Source of the DNA: Mangrovibacterium sp047972415
GTDB lineage: Bacteria > Bacteroidota > Bacteroidia > Bacteroidales > Prolixibacteraceae
NCBI GenBank assembly: GCA_047972415.1
Contig: JBKEAN010000029.1
Location: forward strand, 1 to 34,669
Direction: 5' to 3'
DNA length: 34,669 nucleotides
In this document: piece after piece, positions 1 to 6,954 of the stretch
How the letters are laid out: each line of letters begins with the position of its first letter
How positions within the stretch are numbered: the stretch's first letter is position 1
The notes under the pieces: generated by a model
What the model was told of the DNA's origin: nothing
Databases searched by the model: none
What the model saw: the letters and a program-made list of their open reading frames with translations, nothing else
Translations under genes and position numbers: made by a program

Positions 1-491
1 CGGCTCCGGGCTTTCGACAGTAGTTTTGGGTCGTAGTCGTTCTTGGTGTTCTTAATCAGCAAACCATCCAGTAAGCCGTACAGGGCTTTGTTGCGCTGTG
101 CAAACTTGTTGTAAAAGGTTTCTTTAATGGCATTGATGTGCACAATAGCCTCATCGGTAAACTCGAAGCGCTCCTGGCGGTCGGCCACTACCTTCACAGT
201 ATCGTCGCCATTCTTCAGAGTGAACGACTTGGTCTCCTTCGGTTCCTGCCCGTTGAGTTGGTACAGGCGGGCATACAGGGCGTTGGCTTCGGTTATAATG
301 TACTCTTTCAAGGCCGACAGTTCGCTGTGCATCTGCCGGAACTTGCTGGCCGATGTGTTGCAGAAATCGTTCTTATCCTTCTCGAAGGCACTGCGCAAGC
401 GCTGCTCTTCTGTTTTTTTGCTTTTGCGCTTTTCGGTCAAAGCGGCCTGAAGCTGCTCTTCCGAAAGGGTGCTTAAATCCAGTTGTTCCAT
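1..491 (-). CDS. DUF3164-like phage protein, 3' end outside window
   Basis: The reading frame opens with ATG at 491 and stays open to the left edge, so 163 codons are visible and the C-terminus is missing. The N-terminus is a charged, probably helical or coiled-coil segment rich in Glu, Lys and Gln. It is followed by a stretch with LNGQEPKETKSFTLKNGDDT and then KVVADRQERFEFTDEA. This pattern resembles DUF3164 proteins, which occur in the early region of Mu-like phages and have no settled biochemical role. The gene is the most distal one visible in the leftward early operon, 33 bp after the GemA-like gene. The family call rests on remembered pattern and position, not on an alignment. Confidence 0.6.
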   Translation of the reverse strand, partial: MEQLDLSTLSEEQLQAALTEKRKSKKTEEQRLRSAFEKDKNDFCNTSASKFRQMHSELSALKEYIITEANALYARLYQLNGQEPKETKSFTLKNGDDTVKVVADRQERFEFTDEAIVHINAIKETFYNKFAQRNKALYGLLDGLLIKNTKNDYDPKLLSKARS

Positions 492-524
492 TTTATAAGT
501 ATTTAAAAGGTGTTTAAATGCGTA

Positions 525-974
525 TTAATTGTAGCAGCTTAGGTAGTCCAGCTCGTCGGCTGTCAGCCTTTCCACGGTGATCAAGTCCTTTTGCTTGTTG
601 GAAAAGGCATTGTACAGCGAGCGGAGCCGGTCAAGCGGGATGTCGTTGAACGACTTCATTTCCGAAGCACGACAGGCAATGGCCTTTATCAGGCGGATGT
701 CGCCATCGCGGTTCAAGGCTTTCAACCAGCCACCAACAGAAGCTATCAGGCGTTTGCGCCAGATGTCCAGTTCGCGGCTTTGCGTGTCCAGTTCACTTTC
801 CAAAAGTTTAATCACTTCCATCAGCTGGTGCGTGTCCAGGTCGCGGCTGCTGTCCACCCCAAACGCCTCCAGGATGGCTTCTTTGCGTTGTTCCGAATTG
901 CCCATGCAGCGGCTGAGCAGGGTGTGAAAAATGCGCAGTTGGCGCTTCTTTTCTTTCTCTAAAATTGTTGACAT
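525..974 (-). CDS. GemA/Gp16-like phage regulatory protein
   Basis: A 149-residue protein with a basic N-terminus and no signal peptide or membrane segment. The C-terminal half reads like Mu GemA (gp16, DUF1018). It has a WRKRLIASVGGWLKAL stretch, then IKAIACRASEM, then IPLDRLRSLYNAFSNKQKD, matching the family pattern of a helix with a conserved AxxRA/KRI core followed by a 'P-x-E/D-x-L-x-x-hydrophobic' helix ending in a basic tail. In Mu, GemA is an early protein affecting host gene expression and DNA topology; the role here is inferred only from family and position. The gene lies 7 bp downstream of the unknown gene at 982-1305 and is co-transcribed with the transposition genes. Confidence 0.6.
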   Translation of the reverse strand: MSTILEKEKKRQLRIFHTLLSRCMGNSEQRKEAILEAFGVDSSRDLDTHQLMEVIKLLESELDTQSRELDIWRKRLIASVGGWLKALNRDGDIRLIKAIACRASEMKSFNDIPLDRLRSLYNAFSNKQKDLITVERLTADELDYLSCYN

Positions 975-981
975 GCTGTTT

Positions 982-1305
982 TTATTGAGGGTTTATACCA
1001 GTTAATACCGTGCGTATCCGGCGTTCCATATACCGGTTTTGCGCCCGGTACTTTTCAATTGGCACCATGCCGGAGCGGTCGAGTACATAAACCAAGCGGT
1101 CCTGTCCAACGCGCAGTTCGGGGAGGTTAAGAAGTTCCAATTGGCTCCAGTTCAGCAGGAACTTCACCCGCTCGGGGATGTAGCCCCAGCGCCGTCCTAA
1201 AAAGCAGGCGCGCAGGTAAACCTTCTCGCCGCTGGTGAGTACCCCGTACAGGCTATCAATGCGAAATACGAGGAGTAGTTTTTTGTTTAATTCAATGTCT
1301 ATCAT
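982..1305 (-). CDS. hypothetical phage early protein
   Basis: I do not recognise this roughly 107-residue protein. It has no signal peptide, membrane helix or Cys cluster. The first half is hydrophobic and beta-like (KKLLLVFRIDSLYGVL), and the C-terminus is basic (EKYRAQNRYMERRIRTV), which would suit nucleic-acid or protein binding, but that is a guess. I chose ATG at 1305, two bases after the stop of the upstream ATPase (1308-1310). A TTG at 1311 would add two residues and create an overlap. The tight spacing on both sides suggests translational coupling within the early operon. Confidence 0.6.
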   Translation of the reverse strand: MIDIELNKKLLLVFRIDSLYGVLTSGEKVYLRACFLGRRWGYIPERVKFLLNWSQLELLNLPELRVGQDRLVYVLDRSGMVPIEKYRAQNRYMERRIRTVLTGINPQ

Positions 1306-1307
1306 TG

Positions 1308-1922
1308 TCAATTATTGTTAAATGTCCGTTGTTCGTAACCTTCCTGCCATACCGTGTAGGGCTTGTTCCCGCCAAAGCGGCTCTGTACGTTGGCCATAAA
1401 GTCGGCCACATGTACCTTCACGTCCGCATCGTACATAATTGCTTCGGCTACCGAACCTTTGGGTTGGTCGTTCTTGGCGTGCGATATGAAGATGAACAGG
1501 GTTTGGGGGAACCGCTCCCGTAGCTCAATGTACTGGGCCACGGTTAACCGGAGGTATTGCAGGCTGTCGATAAAGGCTACCCTGGGCGGGCGCTTGCCTT
1601 CGAGCCGTTTGACCAGCAAATCAAAATTCTCGCTGGTAAACTGAAAGGCATTACCAACCCCTTCCATGTCGTTATCCAGAAGCGCTTTTTGAAAGCTCAG
1701 CCGAACGCCTTCCTCCAGGGTGTTGTAATACACTTTGGTAAACCCGGCCAGGTAGCGGGCCAATTGCAGGGCAAAGCGGGTTTTTCCGTTGGCCGACAGC
1801 CCCCAGATAAGCCAACAACCATTGGTTTCGGGCTCACCAAAGCTTTCGGCAAACTTCCCGGCAAAGGGGAAGGTTTTAAACTTGCGCTTTTTAAGGTCGT
1901 TTATGTTGTAGAGTTTATTCAT
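1308..1922 (-). CDS. RecA-fold P-loop ATPase of transposable phage
   Basis: This 204-residue protein has a Walker A motif GLSANGKT at residues 41-48, a following helix (RFALQLARYLA), and a Walker B-like strand RVAFIDS at 114-120. It then has a LRERFPQTLFIFISHAKND stretch resembling the sensor strand of RecA/RadA/DnaB-type (AAA_25-like) ATPases. No HTH or zinc finger is visible. Its start overlaps the stop of the MuB-like gene (TGATG), so the two are probably translationally coupled and made in fixed proportion. Classical Mu has no second ATPase directly after B, so this protein's role in transposition or replication is unknown. The fold assignment is firm; the biological role is not. Confidence 0.75.
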   Translation of the reverse strand: MNKLYNINDLKKRKFKTFPFAGKFAESFGEPETNGCWLIWGLSANGKTRFALQLARYLAGFTKVYYNTLEEGVRLSFQKALLDNDMEGVGNAFQFTSENFDLLVKRLEGKRPPRVAFIDSLQYLRLTVAQYIELRERFPQTLFIFISHAKNDQPKGSVAEAIMYDADVKVHVADFMANVQSRFGGNKPYTVWQEGYEQRTFNNN

Positions 1923-2767
1923 CAGGCGGCTTTACGGCTTTGCAAAAAGTACTTTTCAATACTCCGGCGCACCCGTCGCAGGTCGCCGTCGCAGTCGCCA
2001 TAGGCATCCAGCGCAAAGCCTTCATCGCTTACCCCGTTGGCCTCGCAAATGGCTTCCACGTCTTTCAGGCTTACTTCTTCCAGGCTTATCCAGCGAGAAC
2101 CAATGCGCGAGAACAGTTCGCGGTAGCCAATCTTATCGAGCTGGCAACCCCGGCGCACCCGCTTTTCCAAGGCCGGAACACCCGACAGGATAAAACCTGC
2201 GTGCCCGTCCAGGTCGTTGTAGAAGTCCACAAACAAGTCCATGCAGCTATCCTTCAGCTTATCCATCTGGTCAATAATAATGAGCGGGGCATGCAGGCCT
2301 TTTACATGGTCAACAAAGCGGTTGGCCAAATCCTCGGCTGTGCCGTTGCCACTGATGCCAGCGGCTGCCAGCAGGTGGTTCAGGTAGCTTTTAACGCCCC
2401 AAATCTTCTTGCATTCCACGTAAATCACGTCGCTGTGTGTGCGGGAGTACAATTTATAGGCGTGGCTTTTGCCGGCCCCGGCGCTGTGCGATATGCCCAG
2501 GCTTAGCCCGCCTTGCTGGGCGGTTGCCAAAAGGGTATTCAGCTGTTTCAGGTTCTCGGTCTGCGCGGTTTGCCAGCCCAGTTCAATGTGCAGGTTCAGT
2601 TTTACCTTGCTCCACATGTCGGGGGCAATCAAGTCCCAGTTGTTGTTGATGATTTGCGAGATGGTAGCCGAACTTACCCCGGCGCGAGTAGCCACTTTGC
2701 GCCCGCTTTCTCTTTCAACCAGCAACCGTACTTCGGCTGCAATCCGTTCTTTTACTTGTTTGTCCAT
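1922..2767 (-). CDS. MuB-like transposition ATPase (target DNA activator)
   Basis: The 281-residue protein has the layout of Mu B. An N-terminal Cro/C1-type helix-turn-helix covers about residues 22-42 (VATRAGVSSATISQIINN). A AAA+ core follows, with Walker A GISHSAGAGKS at 91-101 and Walker B LIIID at 162-166, then an ILSGVPALEKRV sensor region, and a basic C-terminal helix (DLRRVRRSIEKYF). In Mu, B polymerises on DNA with ATP, selects target sites and activates the transposase. The gene begins 26 bp after the transposase stop, the order A then B seen in Mu-like elements, and overlaps the next ATPase gene by one base. Confidence is high for family and role. Confidence 0.88.
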   Translation of the reverse strand: MDKQVKERIAAEVRLLVERESGRKVATRAGVSSATISQIINNNWDLIAPDMWSKVKLNLHIELGWQTAQTENLKQLNTLLATAQQGGLSLGISHSAGAGKSHAYKLYSRTHSDVIYVECKKIWGVKSYLNHLLAAAGISGNGTAEDLANRFVDHVKGLHAPLIIIDQMDKLKDSCMDLFVDFYNDLDGHAGFILSGVPALEKRVRRGCQLDKIGYRELFSRIGSRWISLEEVSLKDVEAICEANGVSDEGFALDAYGDCDGDLRRVRRSIEKYFLQSRKAA

Positions 2768-2793
2768 TGTGTTTGGTGTTTGGTTTTTCGTAT

Positions 2794-4767
2794 TTATAAT
2801 TTGTTGATGGCCGAAGCTTCGGCTTCCAGTACCAGCCGTTCGGGTTTGCTCCGGCGCCCTTGCAGTTTTACTTCCAGTTCCTGGGCATCAATTTCTTGTT
2901 TCGGGCTGATTCCAGTGCGCTTTTGCAGCTCCTGTACCGCCTTCATGTCTCGCTCCAGTTCCAGGTCGCGCACCTTATAGTCTTTGTACCATTGCTCTTT
3001 GTCGCCTTCTTTCATCAGCGCCGGTATTACCTGGTGTTTTCGCTTTGGTTCGGCCAGGGCTATCTGTAACCATTCGGCTTTTTCGTCCATGATGCCTAAC
3101 TGCACGTAGGTATCCATAAATTCGGGGTCGTAGCGTACCATGAACTTTTTGCCCACATACTTGCGGCGGAAATCCAGGTCAATGTTACCTGCGCTGTCGT
3201 ACACCTCATACTGGTACTTCTTGCCGCTTGCCCAAATGTCCAGCCCGTGGCCCCGGTACTCAATCGGGCGCTTGCGCTCTTCAATCCACATGGTGCGCAT
3301 GATGTCGTCCAATGTAATGGCTTCCACCATTGGCATCTCCAGGCTATTATAGGCTTCTTCGCGGCTCATGCCCAGGCTTGGGTGCTGCATGTTGTTCCAC
3401 TTCTTCACCGCATAGGCAAAGGCTTTCTCCAGCTCGGCGGTGGTTTTCAGCAGGTGTTTATGCTCTTCAATAAAGTCGGGGTTCATCTTGTTGTCGTCCA
3501 GCCGCACCGTTACGCTTTGGCCATCGGTAAACCAAAAATTATTGAGCACCTGGTCCTGGAAGCGCTTGAACAGTTGTTCGGCGGGGCTGCTGTGGTCTTT
3601 GCTCCTGTGGCAGTAGTGTGTGCCCTTGTCGCGCGCCACTACCTGGTTGTAAATGGCCTGCATTTTCGAAGACTTATGCCCCGATTGCTGGTCGTAGGTT
3701 ATCAGGGGAGGGAGGCACAGGGCTACTTTCAGGGCCATCTTAATGGCTGCAAAGTGGTCGGTAATGGTTTCGCTGAACGAATACGAGTAGCCCAGTATCT
3801 TTTCGGTAAACACATCAAACACCAGGTCAATGCGTAGCTTAGCGCCCATCTTATTACTGGAGCCTTCCCACAGGTGAACCCAATCCAGCTTGGAGCCGTC
3901 GATGGCCCAGTAGCAGTTGGGAAACCATTCGTCGCGGCCACGGGTTATGGTATGCTTGTACTTTTTTGCCCACACTTCCTTACCGTGCCTTGCCAGGCGG
4001 ATAATGCGGTCGCGTTCGGGCTCTTCCAGCCAGGCGCGTAAGGTTCGTTCTGTAATCTCGGGCCAGGAGCGCTCCTCGCGCACCTGGTTGTAGAAGGCCA
4101 GCACCTCGGGCACGCTGTACTTAATAGGCAGGCAGTACTTGGCCAGGCAGTAATCGCCCGCTTCGCCTTTCAGCAGGTTGCGGTTTTCGTTGCCTTCGCC
4201 GCCGTGGATAAATACCGAGCGGCCAAGCTCGGTGTAGTCCTTACACTTTTGGCGAAGGCGGCGCCAGTTGCCCGGCAGGCTGTGCGGCAGTTCGCCCGCG
4301 TTTACCAGGTTTAGCCAGTCGGCACACTGTTGCCAGGCTTTGGCCGAGCGGTGGCTAAACATGGTGCGCCCGCCGCCATTGTGCTCAAACAGGGCTACCA
4401 TCGCATTCAGCAGGCGGCAGTTGTTCACCTTCTCATCTTGTTTTGGGGTACTCAGGGGCTTGCCGTCGGGCTTGCGGTGCCGGGCAAAGAAAGCCGCTGC
4501 CGCTATGTCGGCCTGTAAAAAGTCGAGCAGGCGGTTGTGTTCCTGTTTGGCCGGGTCGCCCAGCTTTGTGGCGCATACGGTTTGTAACCAGCGGGGCAGG
4601 TCGAATACCGACACCCAGGCCTCGTTGCCTTGACCTTTCCCGTCGTTTGTGCGGATAAGCTTCTTACGCTTGCATTGCGCCTTGTAGTTAGCGTAGCTCA
4701 TCACCCCCCATTCATCGTAGAGCAGGCGGGCAGGTATGGAGAGGGTGCCGTTTTTAAATTCGTACAT
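2794..4767 (-). CDS. MuA-like DDE transposase
   Basis: A 657-residue protein close to the length of Mu A (663). The N-terminal 70 residues look like a winged-helix DNA-binding domain (RLLYDEWGVMSYANYKAQCKR). The rve/RNase H-like core has plausible catalytic acids at D290 (CYWAIDGSKLDW), D359 (LITYDQQSGHK) and E397 (SSPAEQLFKRFQ). A Mu-C-type beta-barrel region follows (about 520-590, KKYQYEVYDSAGNIDLDFRR), and the tail is basic and helical, as expected for the part that contacts B. It would cut the prophage ends and join them to target DNA during replicative transposition and integration. The gene is followed 26 bp later by the MuB-like gene. No disruption is visible, so the element may be active. 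Confidence 0.93.
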   Translation of the reverse strand: MYEFKNGTLSIPARLLYDEWGVMSYANYKAQCKRKKLIRTNDGKGQGNEAWVSVFDLPRWLQTVCATKLGDPAKQEHNRLLDFLQADIAAAAFFARHRKPDGKPLSTPKQDEKVNNCRLLNAMVALFEHNGGGRTMFSHRSAKAWQQCADWLNLVNAGELPHSLPGNWRRLRQKCKDYTELGRSVFIHGGEGNENRNLLKGEAGDYCLAKYCLPIKYSVPEVLAFYNQVREERSWPEITERTLRAWLEEPERDRIIRLARHGKEVWAKKYKHTITRGRDEWFPNCYWAIDGSKLDWVHLWEGSSNKMGAKLRIDLVFDVFTEKILGYSYSFSETITDHFAAIKMALKVALCLPPLITYDQQSGHKSSKMQAIYNQVVARDKGTHYCHRSKDHSSPAEQLFKRFQDQVLNNFWFTDGQSVTVRLDDNKMNPDFIEEHKHLLKTTAELEKAFAYAVKKWNNMQHPSLGMSREEAYNSLEMPMVEAITLDDIMRTMWIEERKRPIEYRGHGLDIWASGKKYQYEVYDSAGNIDLDFRRKYVGKKFMVRYDPEFMDTYVQLGIMDEKAEWLQIALAEPKRKHQVIPALMKEGDKEQWYKDYKVRDLELERDMKAVQELQKRTGISPKQEIDAQELEVKLQGRRSKPERLVLEAEASAINKL

Positions 4768-4804
4768 TATTATTTACTTTAAGCCATCATCTAAAAAAAA
4801 TTCT

Positions 4805-5140
4805 ATGAACTATAATGGCGAATTGGAACAAACCTTGGGTATCTCTATTAAATCAGAGGACCATACAACTTGCAGGGAAATCACGGCCCACTTGAAAAAA
4901 GCTGTGGCTCCGTGGTTTTTTCAGCTCGAATTTGTATCGGAGAGTAAGTCGGCCCGTAAAGGGGATGTGCTTGTACGGGATTTACAGATAAAACAAATTG
5001 CTTACGCCCCCGACATCATTGTGTTTGCACAGATGCTGAAAACACTAATCTGGCACTACAACCTCATGTACAAGGTCGTAATTAAGGTTTACCTGCAAGA
5101 AGTCATTCCCCGAGATGGCCGCCGTAATCTGCTCGGTTAA
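4805..5140 (+). CDS. hypothetical protein, opposite strand inside phage early region
   Basis: A plus-strand reading frame of 111 codons from ATG 4805. It fills the only sizeable gap (4768-5044) in the otherwise minus-strand early operon. The product is soluble, with a helical N-terminal part (EITAHLKKAVAPWFFQLEF) and an alternating hydrophobic C-terminal part (IIVFAQMLKTLIWHYNLMYK). I do not recognise it. It diverges from the transposase gene, 37 bp apart start to start, and its last 96 bases overlap the 3' end of the minus-strand gene at 5045-5278. It could be a real counter-transcribed gene or a chance frame over an untranslated leader. An extension upstream to ATG 4736 would run into the transposase start and is less likely. 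Confidence 0.45.
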   Translation: MNYNGELEQTLGISIKSEDHTTCREITAHLKKAVAPWFFQLEFVSESKSARKGDVLVRDLQIKQIAYAPDIIVFAQMLKTLIWHYNLMYKVVIKVYLQEVIPRDGRRNLLG

Positions 5141-5278
5141 CGCCTCTATATCCTCAATGGCCAAATCCGAGATAAGCCAGTATTCACCCTTGTTTTCAAT
5201 GGCCTCAATAGCTTGGTCGGCCTTGTCTTTTAGTTGCTTCAGCAATTCAACTGCCTTGCCAAAATCTTGCTTTCTCAT
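5045..5278 (-). CDS. small hypothetical phage protein
   Basis: A 77-residue acidic, mostly helical protein starting MRKQDFGKAVELLKQLKDKA and containing NKGEYWLISDLAIEDIEALT. The frame extends upstream to 5377, but that part has no homogeneous character and overlaps the neighbouring small membrane protein, so ATG 5278 is preferred; it leaves a 29-bp gap to the upstream gene. No known domain was recognised. It belongs to the leftward early operon between the regulators and the transposase. Its 3' end overlaps a convergent plus-strand frame. Confidence 0.6.
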   Translation of the reverse strand: MRKQDFGKAVELLKQLKDKADQAIEAIENKGEYWLISDLAIEDIEALTEQITAAISGNDFLQVNLNYDLVHEVVVPD

Positions 5279-5307
5279 AACGTGTGTTTTAATTGAATTT
5301 GAATTGA

Positions 5308-5508
5308 TTAAATAGCCCCGCCGCGTGGCGGTTTGCCGGAGGCCTGGCTTAGTAGGCCTATCATTACCACGGCGCAAACTACGGCCAGCCCCAGTTGGTG
5401 CCAGGCGCCAAAGTACATGGCACCGCCCAGCGCCGCACCGCCCAAGGTGCCAAACACTACGGCAAAGGCCTCGTTGCCCCGTTTCTCGAACCGGTCGTTA
5501 CTGTTCAT
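5308..5508 (-). CDS. small two-helix membrane protein of phage early region
   Basis: From ATG 5508 this encodes 66 residues: a charged N-terminus (MNSNDRFEKRGNE), two Gly/Ala-rich hydrophobic segments (AVVFGTLGGAALGGAMYFGA and LGLAVVCAVVMIGLLSQ), and a short basic tail. It looks like a small inner-membrane hairpin protein. A start at 5538 is possible but would add ten residues and increase the overlap with the upstream gene; with 5508 the overlap is 11 bp. Function unknown. Small membrane proteins in phage early regions can mediate superinfection exclusion or host takeover, but nothing in the sequence specifically shows this. Confidence 0.6.
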   Translation of the reverse strand: MNSNDRFEKRGNEAFAVVFGTLGGAALGGAMYFGAWHQLGLAVVCAVVMIGLLSQASGKPPRGGAI

Positions 5509-6058
5509 TGTTGCGGGTATTATGTGCTTGGGTTGCACTCCGGCGTGCCTGCAATATCGCCTCGGTAAGCTTGCTTTTCAGTTGTTCCAAATCCGCCGTG
5601 GTGATTTTGCCGTCTGATAAAATAGTTACCTCTATCACAACCGGCTGTTGCTTCTTCGTTACCGGTTCCCCGTCAATAGTCCAGCCCTCAGCACCATCCA
5701 GGCCGCAGCGGCAGCGCTGTTTATAGGCCCGCTCCTCGCGTAAGCGGTTAAAGTAGCTGGCCGGTGCCAATACGCCCTGGTAGGCGTGAAGGGGTTGGTG
5801 TGGTTCTGGTGCGGAGCCGCTGGCTAGTTCGACAATTTTGATATAGTTGCCGTTTACTACCGGCAGACCAAAGCGGTTGGCTACCATGTTGCGTAGCGAT
5901 TCGGCAATGCCGTCCAGGTAGTCGATGTAATGCTCGTTTTTGGGCTGTTCAAAGCCAAGGGCTTCATCAACCTCGGCTATACGGGTTGTTGTTTTGGCTA
6001 GGGCTCGCTCCAACTTCAGCAGGGCGCGGGCTTGTTCGGGTGTTGCTGTGTGTTTCAT
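5498..6058 (-). CDS. hypothetical phage early protein
   Basis: A 186-residue soluble protein I do not recognise. The first 35 residues form a Lys/Arg/Glu-rich helix (ARALLKLERALAKTTTRIAE). The centre has NRFGLPVVNGNYIKIVELA, then a CRC pair (about residues 115-117), and the C-terminal part is a beta-to-helix segment (PVVIEVTILSDGKITTADL, then EQLKSKLTEAILQARR). The start overlaps the stop of the small HTH gene (ATGA), so translation is coupled. No membrane segment or signal peptide. Position suggests an early phage accessory role only. Confidence 0.65.
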   Translation of the reverse strand: MKHTATPEQARALLKLERALAKTTTRIAEVDEALGFEQPKNEHYIDYLDGIAESLRNMVANRFGLPVVNGNYIKIVELASGSAPEPHQPLHAYQGVLAPASYFNRLREERAYKQRCRCGLDGAEGWTIDGEPVTKKQQPVVIEVTILSDGKITTADLEQLKSKLTEAILQARRSATQAHNTRNNEQ

Positions 6059-6258
6059 TGCTGTTCGTTCTTTTCGGTTTTTACTATCATCTCTTTGCCA
6101 TCATACTGGCTTAGCGCCGTGTGGCGTATTTTCTTTGAAAGTTCGCTGTCGGTCACCCCGCACAGGGCACGGCTTACCGCGCCGGTGGTTACCCCGAATA
6201 TCCGGGCCAGTTTAATGCCGGTACCACGGGGCGCTTTAATCAGTGTTGCTTTTTCCAT
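6055..6258 (-). CDS. small helix-turn-helix phage regulator
   Basis: A 67-residue protein with a predicted helix-turn-helix at about residues 15-34 (IKLARIFGVTTGAVSRALCG), followed by a basic segment (KKIRHTALSQY). Size and position, early in the lytic operon ahead of the transposase, match the place of the Ner/Cro-type negative regulator in Mu-like phages. That role is inferred; no clear sequence match to Ner was seen. The stop overlaps the next gene's start (ATGA), and the upstream Rha gene ends 4 bp before it. Confidence 0.65.
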   Translation of the reverse strand: MEKATLIKAPRGTGIKLARIFGVTTGAVSRALCGVTDSELSKKIRHTALSQYDGKEMIVKTEKNEQQ

Positions 6259-6262
6259 TGTA

Positions 6263-6874
6263 CTATTTGTTTTGTAGTTGGTCGAAAATGCTGGTTTGAC
6301 ATACCCGCGGTAGCGGGTTAATGTCCTTCACCGCCTCAATGGCTTTGTGGCCCTCGCGCACTTGCAGCAGCGCCTGCCCGTAAGCTTCGCTCATGTACCA
6401 GCTGCCATTGGCGTGGCGGTAAAAGTGGCCGGGGTTGTTGCGTATGCGCCGGTAGGCCGCGCCGCTGCGCACGCTGTAACCGTGTTGCAGTAGCCAGTGG
6501 TCGTAGCTTACGGCCCGTTGGCCGTACACATCCAAAGGGCGGGGTACCCGCAGCACCTGCTCCTGCAGTTTTTGCTCCAACTCCTGCCAGCGCATAATGA
6601 GCTTCAGGCGCACCTGGTCGCTGTACTTCGACATTACATACAGGCACTGGTCTTTGGTGAGCATATACACCGGGTCTTCCGTGGTGTATCCGTTGTGTAA
6701 CTCCCTGTTTTCCAAAATCAGCTCAAATTTGAGCCCTAAGGATTGCACCCAGGTTTCTTCCATTGTTCGAATGTCGCGCAGCACGTTCTTGTGCTTCTTG
6801 CCGGCAAACGCCGCAATTTCGCGGCTACTGATTTTTACTTGTGGCCCGTTAAGGCCGGGTAATTGTTTTTCCAT
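6263..6874 (-). CDS. Rha family phage regulatory protein
   Basis: 203 residues. The first 100 match the Rha domain pattern: ISSREIAAFAGKKHKNVLRD, then a beta/loop section and VYMLTKDQCLYVMSKYSDQ, ending in a helix (RLKLIMRWQELEQKLQEQ). Rha proteins are regulators of temperate phages that interfere with host or phage growth in lambdoid examples. The C-terminal 75 residues (YDHWLLQHGYSVRSGAAYRR, then HFYRHANGSWYMSEAYGQAL) are not the usual KilA-N or ORF6C partner as far as I can tell. It is the first gene of the leftward lytic operon, directly behind a perfect -7 box and the palindromic operator, so it should be repressed in the lysogen. Confidence 0.8.
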   Translation of the reverse strand: MEKQLPGLNGPQVKISSREIAAFAGKKHKNVLRDIRTMEETWVQSLGLKFELILENRELHNGYTTEDPVYMLTKDQCLYVMSKYSDQVRLKLIMRWQELEQKLQEQVLRVPRPLDVYGQRAVSYDHWLLQHGYSVRSGAAYRRIRNNPGHFYRHANGSWYMSEAYGQALLQVREGHKAIEAVKDINPLPRVCQTSIFDQLQNK

Positions 6875-6906
6875 ATCTTTAAACCGTGTTAATTATTGTT
6901 TCGGGA

Positions 6907-6938
6907 CAAATATATGTTGAAATTTCAACACAAACCAA
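6907..6938 (-). promoter_or_regulatory. predicted lytic (early) promoter, Bacteroidota type
   Basis: On the minus strand a perfect -7 box TATATTTG (6914-6907) matches the Bacteroidota consensus TAnnTTTG. Upstream lie TTG (6938-6936, 21-base spacer) and TTTG (6934-6931, 16-base spacer), either of which could act as the -33 element; the 21-base spacing fits the usual range better. Transcription would start near 6900, giving a leader of about 25 bases before the Rha start at 6874. The operator palindrome lies wholly within the spacer. Confidence 0.65.
6915..6930. promoter_or_regulatory. operator O1: 16-bp perfect palindrome
   Basis: TGTTGAAATTTCAACA is a perfect 16-bp dyad in the divergent spacer between the Rha gene and the repressor gene, immediately adjoining the -7 box of the leftward promoter. 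A dimeric repressor bound here would block the promoter. An identical copy lies inside the repressor gene, which strongly supports function as a specific protein-binding site. Confidence 0.75.
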
Positions 6939-6954
6939 GATAAATGATGAAAAA

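Noticed and set aside
6886..6954. Longer N-terminus for the repressor
   Set aside because: It would place the operator and the divergent promoter inside the coding sequence; ATG 6955 gives a normal C1-type N-terminus.
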